A stretch of DNA of 64,000 bases from Bidens hawaiensis (Eukaryota > Streptophyta > Magnoliopsida > Asterales > Asteraceae), in assembly GCA_021521415.1 (NCBI GenBank), contig JAIQDT010007684.1, positions 34,971 to 98,970 of the forward strand. Reading direction: 5' to 3'. Below are positions 47,350-58,489 of the stretch, piece after piece. The notes under the pieces are model-generated. The model had not been told where the DNA came from and did not search any database. It worked only from the letters and a program-made list of their open reading frames with translations. Every line of letters begins with the position of its first letter. Position 1 is the first letter of the stretch. Position numbers and translations under genes: made by a program.

Positions 47350-49320
47350 GGTTTGGCCTAGATTCAAGAGAGGCTGAAGAATCTTTGGCCTAGGGTTCCG
47401 ATCAGACTTCCTTCTGAGGTATGTTTTTGTTTTGATTTTAAATTACAATTTCTTGATTATTATTCTTTGAGTGTCAATTGATGGTTAACAACCTCAAATG
47501 ATTCAAACCCCTTACACAATTTCTAATTTCAATCAAGTAGATGTTGAAGCTATGGCCTATGGGACAAAAATTCACACGAACATGTGAGAAAGGGTTATGG
47601 TGAGTAACTGAATTGTCAATGTTATTGTCTTCTGCTTGTCAATAGTTAGTTTGAATAACATTTTCTTTTCTGTGTGGTCTATTTATAACTTGATTTTGTT
47701 ATGTGTCTGTCCAATTAATAAATTATATCTGTTATATGGTAATAGATTCGAGGCTTGGGCGCTTGGCATGACCTGAAGTTCTTGTTGGAAGGGCTGCTCA
47801 AAGTGCAAGGTAAACCTACCATGATTTCTTAAGTAACTGATGATTTTATGGTAGAATATTATTATAAAAAAGGTTATATTTCTATTTCAGCGGTCTTGCA
47901 ATGTATGATTCATGAGTATCTTTGAAGGCTCTAGCAGTTGCAAGTGTTATCAGTGGCATTGGTAATGTGGTCCTCTTCTTAATTTTAGTGTATGGTATTG
48001 TTGGAGAGCATGGGCACATTGGCGTCAAAGGTATGCTAAATAAAAATGGTTCATCATGCTTTTGCTAAGTTGTATTTTCGTTTTAATGCTAAATAAAAAA
48101 ATGGTTCATCATGATCAATGTTTTCAGAACCAGACCGGATAGAGAACTGGACGTCTTACTGGTTCATTGGTCGAGCCGGTGGATTGGTCGAACCGGACTT
48201 AAGAACCATATGGTATTAAAATAAATTTTAATATCTAAAGTATAATAAGTTAAAACATCTATATTCTATAGATAAAGATTTTCCTTATAAAACTAACGAA
48301 TCTCTTTCTATCATTTGAAATGTTTAGTAGAGTTATATTGAATTTAAGAAAAAAGTTGAGTCATGGGAATTAAACTATCTTAAGTAATATACAGTATAGT
48401 GGAATATGTTCTGTTATCTTCGATTGAATGTACCCCAAATACTTTATGATGAGGCATCTTACAACAACGTCAACCTATTAAAAACAGTTTAGTAGTGGTT
48501 AACCAATTCTGGCACTATGATTCGAATTGATGGTGAATCTACCGAGACACATCTGTAAGTCTGGTTAAGTTTTAGTTACACACAAAACTAAACTGAACTA
48601 AAAGTTGATTTTTTTGAATCATAAAACCAAACCACTGTTTTTTTTAAGTTTGGTTATTTCAGTTTCTGGTTGTTTTTGGATAAAGGTGCAACACATAATG
48701 TTTGGCAAAGTGTTTAAGGGTTATTGAGTTATCTTCAAGTGGCTTTTTTTATAAACAGTTGTGTACACCTCTTCTACGCTCCACTACCTTTAAATAGACT
48801 GGCTCATTGAATGTTTGGTTTGTTCACAGGGCTGCACGCTTCTCTTGAGCTTTTGGTAGCAGAGTTGGGCATGAGTTTTGATATAGGCGTGGAGAGGCAT
48901 ATATTTCAACTCATGCGTGTGCATCTATGTGTAGGATTGGTATATTTTATGAGATCGCTTGCCATTGTGGCATCTGTCACTGACTCTAACAACAGCTTTC
49001 TTTGCATCACAACCAAGGTTAGTATTTGAATATTTGATTATTAACTGCCAGTAGTTCACTTATTAGCTATATAGAAGATTTATATTTATTTTTTATTTGT
49101 TACAAAGTAATCAAGAAATATCCTGGGAAGTTTGTTGATTAAAATAGAGTTGGTTTATATGCATATGTATGTACATACACATTAGTATTAGTATTATGTT
49201 ATATTCTTTTACAATTTCAGGGCTAGAAAAATATCTAGCATTGGATACAATAATAGGGATGTGTCAGCTGTTTGAATAAAATCATTGACCAACAAGCAAA
49301 GGTTAATCAGCTGTGTAAGT
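47350..49320 (+). pseudogene. Captured multi-exon gene fragment, unidentified
   Basis: Exon-like blocks with GT/AG borders: up to 47418; 47541-47599; 47756-47809; 47891-48030; 48830-49017; and one starting 49221. The 47891-48030 block reads in one frame as a hydrophobic, membrane-segment-like stretch and joins in phase to 48830-49017, which encodes a hydrophobic stretch of about 60 residues with F-D-I-G-V-E-R-H. In-frame stops in some blocks show decay. I do not recognise the family. The long intron between the last two main blocks holds a small inverted-repeat element end (48116, caatgttttcagaacc). The Helitron context suggests capture. Confidence 0.4.
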
Positions 49321-49329
49321 TTTTATAGG

Positions 49330-50080
49330 CAAACTTAGATTTGTTGCGCACGCGTTAATCGATTAAAATATCATATTTGAATATATGGGTGTGTGTATAC
49401 CTGAAAGGGTGAGTCAGGTGGGATAATAGGTCAGAACCACTTCGTTTTAAAATGGTCATTTGGTTCGGGTTTTGACAAACTGGATTCCAGTTAAACAGGT
49501 GGTTTTACAAATGGTGAATATTGTTGGCATTACGAAAACACGAAAGATACATGAACATGAAAAAACCATACCAAGATAGACCTATTTAACTTGTTATTCT
49601 AAGTTGGTCTGCAAGTAAATATGATTCATCGAATAGTAAATAAGTCACAAACATAAAAACCTGCAATTTCAAAGATTAACTTTATGGACATTAAAAACCT
49701 ATGGTATTATTTTAACATATTGAAACACACCCCAAAATTGACCCATTAAATTGTTGTTCACTTTGTGCATACCCTTCTTTGAGACATAAGGAAACATCAA
49801 CCATTGGATGAATGGATGATGTAGGCCGAGTGACACACCTACACATGTATCTATACAAAATATTCACCAGAGCAAAGTAGGTGTATGAGTTGTAGATTAT
49901 TAAGGAATGTTCTTGTAGTCAAGACGGTAGTGAATTTGAGGCATTTTCCATGTTCATAGACTCATTATCATCCACAATCATTGTAAATAATATTTTTTTA
50001 TTTTGTATTATTGATAATTTTTTTCCGAGTTGTCAAAATATCATGATTAATAAGCATAGACAAGTATCGTGTTGTAACTT
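49330..50080. other. Helitron interior without recognisable genes
   Basis: A/T-rich sequence with no domain, no long frame and no clear repeat structure. The open stretch at 49950-50198 crosses the Helitron terminus and is not credible. Confidence 0.4.
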
Positions 50081-50135
50081 GTCGTTCCCGCCACATCGCG
50101 CGGGTACCCTGCTAGTATATATATACACACACACA

Positions 50136-51290
50136 CTAGTACGGAACCCGCGTGATGTCGCGGCGGTGCGAGTTTACAAAGCGATACTCGTTTTCTAGTT
50201 TCTTTATCAACCCTCTCGAAATATATTGTATAATACTTTTGTTAGTATCCTTATTTGTAACATTTGTGTGGTTAATCAATGCCATAAGCGCTGCGTAACT
50301 CAATTAAGCAAAAAAGTCATAAACATTAATAAGAAAATACATAAATCATAAAAATCACTTCAATGTAATAAACCAACACACAAATAAGAAAACATAAGTC
50401 ATAAATATAACAATTTAAAAATAAACATCCACGTGAAAACATAAGTTATATGCCTTATACATCTTAATTACCTCATCTACATTGTTCAACCACCATTTTT
50501 CATTGCAAACGGTATTTGTAGCTTCTTGTTTGACAGCTACAACTTGAAGAATTTCTTCTCTCTTCTCATCTTTAATTGTCACATCTATCGCAGCAGGTTT
50601 GGGCACTAAAAATAAATTTAATATTTAGTCTCTCATATTTGTTTTATCAAACCCAATAACAGTATTACTTAGCATAGATGCTAAATTGATACCTGACATT
50701 TCTTCTGAATTCTTCTTTGTTTCGTCCCTAACAGAGATTTCTAATTTATGTAAGAAAAAAATATGTTATTATCTTGTAAGGAATAGATTTATGCATTACC
50801 TTCTATTTTTAAAATTTTGCTAGCAATGAATAAAGAATAATAATAAACTCAAAATATATTCAAAAATATAAAAAGTTAAAGCTCAAAATCTATTAACAAA
50901 CCTACATTTTAGTACACACGTAGTTCGTTCATCATGTAATACTTATCGATAGACAACATTTGAGGTGTATACCCCGTCTCGTTTAAAATCTTTGACATTA
51001 TGAACTAATACCTGCTTCAATCACTTGAATTTTCTAAGGACTTGCGCTTTTCACATAATAGATCTAAAAAAAGAATACACAACTTCGGTTAAACAAACAC
51101 GAATATACCGGTGTTTGACTTCGTTTGGTTCGTTTATGGGGCCTACTTAAATAGGAAAGCATACATGTTAAACTAAGTCATGAATTGACATAATTAAATT
51201 ATCTAAACAAATTTCTAAGATATGTCTTGTTTACTCAGTGTTGTTTTGCCTAACCAATTGGGCTTCCCAAATTATATTATACTATCTATT
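50136..51290 (-). mobile_element. Second Helitron, opposite orientation (3' end precise, 5' end tentative)
   Basis: At 50136-50139 the CTAG terminus of a minus-strand Helitron is preceded on its own strand by a GC-rich hairpin (positions 50146-50168, gaacccgcgtgatgtcgcggcgg on the other strand) and followed by T. It faces the plus-strand terminus at 50115 across 20 bases of (AT)n/(AC)n. Its 5' end may be near 51280-51290 (ataatatagt-type motif). A minus-strand open stretch 50415-50606 is Lys/Glu-rich without a known domain. Confidence 0.5.
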
Positions 51291-51329
51291 AAATTGCAAC
51301 TTCTTAATGCAACATCGCATGTACTTTAA

Positions 51330-53960
51330 GCTTAGGTGATTGCAAGGGCTTTACATGCACGTACAATATACCTAAGATGTTGTACTCTATTTTTCAACTT
51401 CCATGTCCACCTTGCAACCAGTGCTTTCCACGTTCTCATCCTTGCTTCATAACATATTGAACGCATTGTTTTGAATATCGTGCACCGCTTCATTTTGATT
51501 TCTTTACAAAGCACAATGACATGAAACCCTGCCTTCAAACCACTCCCACCAGGCTCTTCTTCGTCAGTTTCTACTGTCACCATCACCGTTCTCCTCCGTT
51601 TGTCGTGTTTCCGGCTTCCATTTTGAAACCCTTAGCTTGCGATTTATTTGCTCTGGCAATGCAAGGTAACAATTTTCTTTATGTAACGTTCTGTCATTTG
51701 TCTAATTTGGAATGCATACCGTTGAAGCTATGGACATGCACTGGTGTTATTGTCTGAATCTGGGCTCTCTGTGATAAGATGGTAGATGTAATTTGAAATG
51801 GCTTCTTCGTGCCTGAAACAGAGAATTTGAATTTCACCAACGAGCCTCTAGAGGAGCTTTTCAAACCCTTCTCCAAAGAACAGTTACTTTTACTACTAGA
51901 AGAAGCCCTATCCCAACACCCTGACTTTATCTCAACGAACCTGTGAAAACTAATTTTCGTTTATGATAATCAGCTGTCGGATGAAAACAATATAACCCAA
52001 ATTAACAACTTGGTCTGTACAAAGATATAAGACGGTTTCTTATCATATTAATATCTTGATCTGTTGTCTGATAAAAACCCATTTTTTAGGGTTATGATGT
52101 TGTTTTGTTGTTGGCCACAGACATTTAACGGCGTTGGCGGACCTTCTAAACATAGATTGGGGGTAATCTGAATTGATAGATTGGTTTATGGCTATGATGA
52201 TGAGTCGGTTTTTGGCGTAGCAACTTTTGTTGCAGCCATTATACGGTTACGAGTCTTTTATGATTGCCATACATTATACTTAATGTTTCAAACGATTCAT
52301 ATAATGCATACTATACTAATAATGCACCATTTCGATCGTTTGACTTTAAAAAGTCAACTGCAATATTAAGGTGCATGTAATGCATAACTTCACCATGCAT
52401 ATTATTAACACTAAGAATTGAATGTTTGCGAAGAGGTTTGTATGGTTATTATACACTGCTTTTAGAAAAAGTAAACACATTTAACAAAATGATAATGGAA
52501 TCATTGTATTCCAAAGAATGGTTATGCTATCAAGGTGCATATGATATTTTGTGAACTTTCGTGTTTGTTTGTACTTCTTATTTGGTTTTTGTTTTTCTTA
52601 TTTGTGGGTTTTGATGTTTATTTGATGAATCTATTTCTAGATGAATATGATGATATAAAATTAAAAAGGCACAATTAAGGTAGAGGGGGAATCAAACATT
52701 AGTAAAGAAGTTGGGTGGATGAAGAACTAGGAGGTTGCAAAACATGGAGGGCTTAGACCAGAATTCTCTTTCTATTAACATGCCTATGACAAAGAGGTTT
52801 ATGAAGGTATGACATACTTTGATTGATGACTTTTTGTTTTTTTCCCCTAAAAAGTTTTAATGGATTATCAGCCTTGATGTTTCAAATGTAATGATGTTTG
52901 CTATTGTAAACTCTTTGTCTAATAAATTGATGATTACAAGTTCTTTGTTTGAGTGAAGTTCATATTTATTTATGGTAATTTTATAGTCAAGTTATCTATA
53001 TGTTTACTACCTGTTACAAAAAATCCCCAATATAGTTTAGTTGATATAAACATAACTTGGTATTTTTGCATGATTAATTTCAAAATTTGGTGCAGAGCTC
53101 AATTACAAAATGCTTCTAGCAACAATAATAATCAAGGTGAGGACGACAGTTTTTTTTCTGGAAATTAGGGGTGGAACGTATTAGTGTTTTGGTAACACCA
53201 CTTTTAACGCAGCCATCGTCAGACATTTGGTATCGCCATTGTGATCGTCGTCTTCAACCATATGACCACCTACTGTTGCTGGCTTTATCTGAAAACCTAG
53301 GTGGTAGTGGTGTGATGGTCGTGGTGCTACAAGATATCGTGTTGTTGGAACTTGGAAGACAATTTGGTTGACGTAATGGTGGGCTCGAGACATACGTTTC
53401 TATTAAAAGAAAATTATGTTTTTGTCATATTAATGTTACAGTATTATTCTTTGTATGAAGCAATTTAAATTTTGTATTTTTTTTGTTTTACCTTTTAGGT
53501 GATTGATTATAAAAGGCAATGATTAGCAGCTAATGACTTTTCAACATTGGTTGAGGCTCATGCGTGCACCGCAGGGTTGAAGTCCTTGACAATATCCAAA
53601 ACAATTGTGAGTGGTTAACTCTACACATTATATTGAGCTAATAGTTAAATTACTAAATATGATCTTTTTTGTTTAGTTATAGTTAGGATAAAATTGTTAA
53701 TTTTTTAATTGCAGGGTGGGATTCAAAAATCAACATGGTGTCTTTTGATTTTGATGGGTTTGCAGTTACAGTTTTCGAATGCGTGGAAAAGAACTCCACA
53801 GTAACTATGGTGAAATCTAATTGTAAATTTTTCTCTTTTTTCCCTTCAACACTACGGTGAAAATAGATTGTAATCTTATTTTTTTTTTCTTTTTTCTTTT
53901 TCTTAAATTCATCTCTTTTATTTTATGTTTAGTATGTGAGGAAGAAATTCTAGACGGATC
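51330..53960 (+). pseudogene. Gene-fragment region ahead of the third Helitron end
   Basis: This stretch mixes A/T-rich spacers with short coding-like pieces: a Ser/Pro-rich piece at 51500-51665, a piece resembling an RNA-binding protein N-terminus at 51800-51946 (separate entry), and weaker ones at 52165-52250, 53100-53370 and 53720-53800. Possible GT/AG borders occur (for example near 51665 and 53607). I recognise no family for the weaker ones. They probably lie inside the Helitron whose 3' end is at 55338. Confidence 0.35.
51800..51946 (+). pseudogene. Fragment resembling the N-terminal motif of a UBP1-associated-type RNA-binding protein
   Basis: One frame reads V-P-E-T-E-N, then L-E-E-L-F-K-P-F-S-K-E-Q-L, then L-E-E-A-L-S-Q-H-P-D-F, and ends in TGA. 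The pattern P-F-S/T-K-x-Q-L followed about ten residues later by A-x-x-x-H-P-D is what I recall from the region before the first RRM in plant UBA2-type hnRNP proteins. No RRM follows, so this is a one-exon fragment. Confidence is limited because the match is from memory and short. Confidence 0.35.
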
Positions 53961-54269
53961 AAGTCTACATCCCCTTTACGGTCTTTGTTATTTTTACGAT
54001 TATTTACTTACCCTCGACTAGACGTGCACAAAAAAACCGGTTCTGGAACCTAACTGGTGGAACCGAACCGGAACCGGTTCCAGTTCCAACCCGGTTGGAA
54101 CAATACCCGGTTTGGGTATTTTTGTACCCGAAAATCGTACCCGGTTCTCCTATTTGTATGTCAGTACCGGTTCCAACCCGGTTCCTACCCGGTTCTTAAT
54201 TGGAACCGGTTCGGTTCGTACCCGGAAAAACCGGTTCCGACGGGTTTTTTTTGAAGGGTCAAACAAAAG

Positions 54270-54460
54270 TCAAACTAGCCGTTGGAACCGGTTCCAACGG
54301 TAATATAGCCGTTGGAACCGGTTTTTTAGACACCAATTAGCCGTTGGAACCGGTTCCAACGGTAATATAGCCGTTGGAACCGGTTTTTGAGACAATAGAT
54401 CCGTTGGAACCGGTTCCAACGGTAATATAGCCGTTGGAACCGGTTTTTGATGCCCAAACC
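54270..54460. repeat. Subterminal repeats of the hAT element
   Basis: Three tandem units of about 60-67 bp, each with agccgttggaaccgg and a palindromic gttggaaccggttccaac core. They are probable transposase-binding sites. The palindrome recurs near 55005-55045 in the other subterminal zone. Confidence 0.8.
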
Positions 54461-54625
54461 TATATATAACTTGTTTCCATTAAAAACTAACTATTACAAA
54501 CCTATATATAACTTGTTTCCTATATTTAAAAACTAACTATTACAAACATTATTAAAACATAAACATTACTAAACATAACAACTAAAACATAAAAAACAAA
54601 GTCCGTCGTTTTAATCTGGGAATAC

Positions 54626-54877
54626 TTATTTTTGGGTTGTAGAGCCGGACGACTCTCCCACTTCCGTTTTTTTAGCTTCCAATCTTCTTTTCTCTCGACA
54701 ATACTTATTCGTATGTTTTCGTAATGTCGAGTTGGACCCTGCTTTAAGAAACTTCGAGCAATATTTGCAACGTGCCAACTCATGTGAGTCGGTCATGAGA
54801 CATAAATCGTAATGAATCCAAACATCGGGGCATCTTGTTGTTTCGATCACCATAACAACGTCATCATTGGTTGCCAT
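54626..54877 (-). CDS. BED-type zinc-finger remnant of a hAT transposase
   Basis: From the Met at 54877 (MATNDD; an upstream in-frame Met at 54955 exists but the preceding residues look non-coding) the frame has 83 codons. It shows D-V-W-I-H-Y-D at the start of the domain, C-K-Y-C, then about 20 residues on H-T-N-K-Y-C, which is the C-x2-C...H-x4-C pattern of BED fingers. It ends in a Lys/Arg-rich and Ser/Thr-rich tail and stops before any transposase RNase-H-like core or dimerisation region. BED fingers bind the terminal DNA of hAT elements, so if expressed this could act as a DNA-binding-only product. Function is inferred. Confidence 0.7.
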   Translation of the reverse strand: MATNDDVVMVIETTRCPDVWIHYDLCLMTDSHELARCKYCSKFLKAGSNSTLRKHTNKYCREKRRLEAKKTEVGESSGSTTQK

Positions 54878-55292
54878 TTGTTGTCGGTTTAAGGTTAATT
54901 GTGGTTTGGAGTGTGTTTTATAGTTTTGGAAGTGGTTTAACAAGTAAACAAACAAACCTTGCTATTTATAGTAAGAAAATAACCTATTTATAGTTAAAAA
55001 ACCGGTTCCAACGGTCAAAAACGGCTATATAGCCGTTGGAACTGGTTCCTAACGACTCTAATATTTAAATTTCAAAAAAAACCGGTGGAACCGGTTTTTA
55101 CGTAAAAACCGGTTCCGGTTCATACCCTACCCGGTTTTTAAAAGTTCGCATATCTGGGCATCAGTTCGGGTCGGGAACCGAACCGGTTCTTGATTGGAAT
55201 CGGTGCCATTTTACAACCCGGTGTGAAAAAACCGGTTTGGAACCGGTTCGGGTTTTCCATTTGAACCCGATTTGTGCACCTCTACCCTCGAC

Positions 55293-55338
55293 TACGTTAT
55301 GGACATACACCCATGCAACGCGGGGTTATAAAACCTAG
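55293..55338 (+). mobile_element. 3' terminus of a third Helitron (plus strand)
   Basis: The sequence cacccatgcaacgcgggg is followed by about ten bases and CTAG (55335-55338), then T. This matches the usual plant Helitron end (cacccgtgcaacgcacggg...CTAG) with changes that weaken the hairpin. The hAT insertion lies about 25 bases upstream, so it is nested in this Helitron. The 5' end is unknown, somewhere left of 54000. Confidence 0.6.
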
Positions 55339-56168
55339 TTAGTTTATAAACTTTACGACGATAATGTTAAGAAAAAAAATCATTGAAAAGGGTTTGGAAA
55401 TTGCAAATTACTATGTTCATTTTCATATATTTAGTTATTAATATCAAAGATAGTAATAAAATGGTCAAATTTCTATGACCATAAACCAAAAAGTTTGAGC
55501 GGTTCTAGATGGTTAATATGTACATGTTGACAGTTTTTACAAAGAAATTTTGTAAAAAAAAGTTGCACTAACAAAACATACTTTAAAACTACAGACAAAA
55601 ATTTTATTAACACTTAGTTCATATAACTTTTATATTCATGTTTGGCACACTTTGGATTTAAAATGTTATATTTTTATGCTTTTTCAAATTAAAACGAAAG
55701 TTGACTTCGAACTGATAAGAACGAAATAGGATTGTTTAAAGCTTACTTGCGCAACAAAATATGAAAGGGTATTGTATTTCTGTAAATATTTTATAAAAAA
55801 AATGCTTTGACTTAAAATATTTATTTTATAAATCGAGAACTCACCAACCTTTGTGTTGACATATTTTTAAACGTATTTTTCAGGTGAGTAAGAAGTAATT
55901 TTCCTGGAATATAGGAAAAACGATGTCATATTCGAATCCTGAAGGAATATAGGAAAAATGATGTCATATTCGAACCCAAAATGTTTCACAAAAATGCATT
56001 TAATAAATATGTGCTTGTAATATAATGTATGAGGTTTTTATATTATAAATAAATGTCCAACCGTATAAATGTTTGTATTTGAATATTATTGGCTAAACAA
56101 CGTCTATCACTATCCAAATTAGCGTAATCAAGTCTAAGCTGCTAAGTTAACGATTTTGGGTTGTGACA
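55339..56168 (+). repeat. Remnant of a gypsy-type LTR, 3' part
   Basis: A block near 55833-55885 (gaactcaccaacctt...ttgtgttg, ttaggtg-like) resembles the corresponding LTR region at 7950-8005, and the remnant ends ttgggttgtgaca at 56168, a gypsy LTR terminus. A 37-bp direct repeat (ggaatataggaaaaa...gatgtcatattcgaa) occurs twice at 55907-55980. The left part is cut by the Helitron end. No TSD can be shown. Confidence 0.5.
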
Positions 56169-56277
56169 ACATCGCGGCCACCACCACCTGACTGCCACGC
56201 CGCCACCATTATTATCGCCACCAACTAATCACAAGAGCCACCACAGCCGCCATCACCTCCTAACCACCCACCCAACA
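56169..56277. repeat. CCA/CCG-rich low-complexity sequence, left half
   Basis: A run of ccaccacc, gccgccacc and similar triplets continues on the other side of the solo LTR at 58485-58640. It could be a decayed Pro/Thr/His-rich coding stretch or a simple repeat. No open protein is recognised. Confidence 0.6.
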
Positions 56278-58484
56278 TGTAAGGCTCGTTACCGGTGCCC
56301 TACTTTGGACGTTGGATTTACTCATAAACACAGTTATAAATATCATAGTTAATAAAAAACTTTCGCGAAATAATATAAAAGTCAACCATTCATTACAAAC
56401 ATCCATAACTTGTCTTTCAAAAACGTAACATAAAACATAGTATTTCAAACATCACGACAAATCTCCAGATGTCAGCCTCTTCGGATCCTGCCATGTGTCT
56501 TCCTCAAGCCAACTGTCTCAGTCGATTAGCCTGCGTGCATACTAAAAGTCAGCTACGCTGAGTGAGTTCTAGTTAATCATACAACATTTAATACATTCAT
56601 AACTACGTGCTTCATACTTTCATAATTCGTTCATAATATACATATTTACCTACATACTTTATTCTAAATTCTACTTTACATTATTCTATTCTGCCTCCGA
56701 TATTATTAGGGTCCGGTTCCTTTTTCTGCCTCGGATATTATTAGGGTCCGGTCCCTTTTCTACCTTGAATATTATTAGGGCTCAGTCTCTTTCTGCCTCG
56801 AGATTATAAAGGGCTCGGCCCCTTTTCTACCTTGAGTATTATTAGGGCTCAGTCCCTTTCTTCTGTACCTGGCTATCTCTTACATTCCTTCATAACATAC
56901 ATACGTACCATTCGTACATTATACATAACATTATAACTTGACAGCACGTGCAATATCCAAAGATCGTTCGCGTACCAACAAACAATCATTCATACTTTAT
57001 ATACGTATCGTTCATATCTCGAAACTATCACCCGACGGTACATGCAATATCCAAAGATCGTTCACGCACCGTCAAGCATTCATCTATACATAATCATATA
57101 AGGCATACACTTACCACTTATGGTAAGTGTATTAACTAATCACATCGAGTATGCACACAGCCCCGAAAACATAACAAGGAAATAGGGCTAGAAACTCACC
57201 TGAACTCAGTTACGTTCACCGTTAATTGTTATTCCTTTCCTTAGATGTGCTCGACTAATTGTATAACAATTACACGTATCAATTTAACTATTACTACTCA
57301 CATCGCGTTTCGAGTCTAGTTATAACCCTCAACGAACGGGGGTCCAGGGGCAGCGCCCCTGGTAGCGGGGTCTAGGGGCAGCAGCCCCTAGCAGGGTCCA
57401 AGGGGCAGAGCCCCTGGCTGGGGTCGAGCTGCCAGGTCAGCTTGGAAAAATTTTATTTTCATTAACTATCTTAACACATTTTCCATTAGAAATTTGAATT
57501 ATTTAAATCATTCTTTTTCTAAGTCCAGGGACCATTCTGTCATTTTGTTAAACTTCTAGTTCGTTACATTGTTCTTAACAAATTGGGTCATCATAAAGAA
57601 CTGGTCCTTGTAACGAATTGGACCCTTTAACGAACTGGTTATTTAAACGAATTGGACCTTATAACGAACTGGTCCTTTGACGAATCAGTTCATGTAGCGA
57701 ATCAGTCCATGTAACGAACTGGACCTTCCAGTTCGTTATCTCCTTTAACGAATGACTATAACGAATCAAGAGTAATTCGTTATCTTTTCTCTTAACGAAT
57801 TAAACACGAACTGAAGCTAGTTCTTTATGCTTTCTTTAACGAATTACTAGCGAATCACCTTTAGTTCGTTAACTCCCCGTTAACAAACTAGGGTTAGGTC
57901 AGAGAATGTGAGAACATTCTCTGACATTCCATCTTAACCTCGTACCACTTTCCGGCGCCGCCGCCGGAAAAACGCGGTTTCGCCGGAAAAAACGAGTTTT
58001 GACCCGTTTTTTCACCGTTTTTCGCCCCGTTCGATCCAGATCTAAGCTAGGGTGATCCCTAAGCTCATCTTAGGTTCGGTTTATACCCGATTCCACCCGG
58101 ATCTCGTGACTTTAACGGTTTAACGGTGTCGGCTCGTCGTTTCGTGACCATAACTAACGGGTTTAAGCTCATACAACATCATACTATCATTACCTTGGAT
58201 CGGTGCTCAGTTTAACCTTGGGTTCGGCTAGAGAGAAAAGGAGAAACTAGAGAGAAAGCTTAAGTGTGTGTTTTGGTGGTGTATGGGATATGTGTGAAAT
58301 GAATGATTAATGGGTGATTGAAGGTTTATATATTTATGGATCATGGGCTTAAGCCCATGGTCTTTTCCTCTTTATTTCATAACCCAGTCCATAACCCATA
58401 TCCATTTAACCCAACACTAACCTGACTCATAATAACTCGCATTTTCATTTATTAACTGAAACTAAAAAAAACCGGGATGTTACA
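56278..58484 (-). repeat. Ty3/gypsy solo LTR with TSD
   Basis: This 2,207-bp block starts TGTAAGGCTCG, ends CGGGATGTTACA and is flanked by caaca on both sides (56273-56277 and 58485-58489). In minus orientation it starts TGTAACATCCCGG, usual for gypsy LTRs. Contents from left: five 35-40-bp units of the form ttattaggg(c/t)(c/t)(c/g)g(g/t)cc at 56695-56865; three hairpins at 57344-57416; many cgaactgg/cgaattgg units at 57595-57870; and CG-rich sequence at 57950-58020. A single LTR with an intact TSD indicates removal of the internal region by LTR recombination. Short open frames are not genes. Confidence 0.9.
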
Positions 58485-58489
58485 CAACA

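Larger units (their letters stand above)
47011..50115 (+). mobile_element. Helitron with captured gene fragments (3' end precise, 5' end approximate)
   Basis: The 3' terminus at 50112-50115 is CTAG followed by T, preceded by a GC-rich hairpin (cccgc...gcggg region, about 50087-50105), as Helitrons require. The 5' end is not certain. Sequence from about 47035 (actatcttaaaatgc, then ggacatattggtaattt) resembles the usual Helitron start region but lacks a clear TC after an A. An (AT)n run precedes it. Inside are several exon-like pieces with proper splice borders. No Rep/helicase is present, so it would be non-autonomous. Confidence 0.55.
54019..55284 (-). mobile_element. hAT transposon deletion derivative with 8-bp TSD
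   Basis: This 1,266-bp element is flanked by the perfect 8-bp duplication ccctcgac (54011-54018 and 55285-55292). The termini are TAGACGTGCACAAA and TTTGTGCACCTCTA, inverted repeats with one mismatch, matching hAT family ends. Both subterminal zones are packed with aaccggttcc-type motifs. It encodes a BED-finger frame but no transposase core, so it cannot move alone. Strand is given by that frame. Confidence 0.92.

Noticed and set aside
47891..48030. Idea that the hydrophobic exon is part of a V-ATPase proteolipid subunit
   Set aside because: The resemblance is limited to a generic hydrophobic, Gly-rich stretch; the key acidic residue context is not there.
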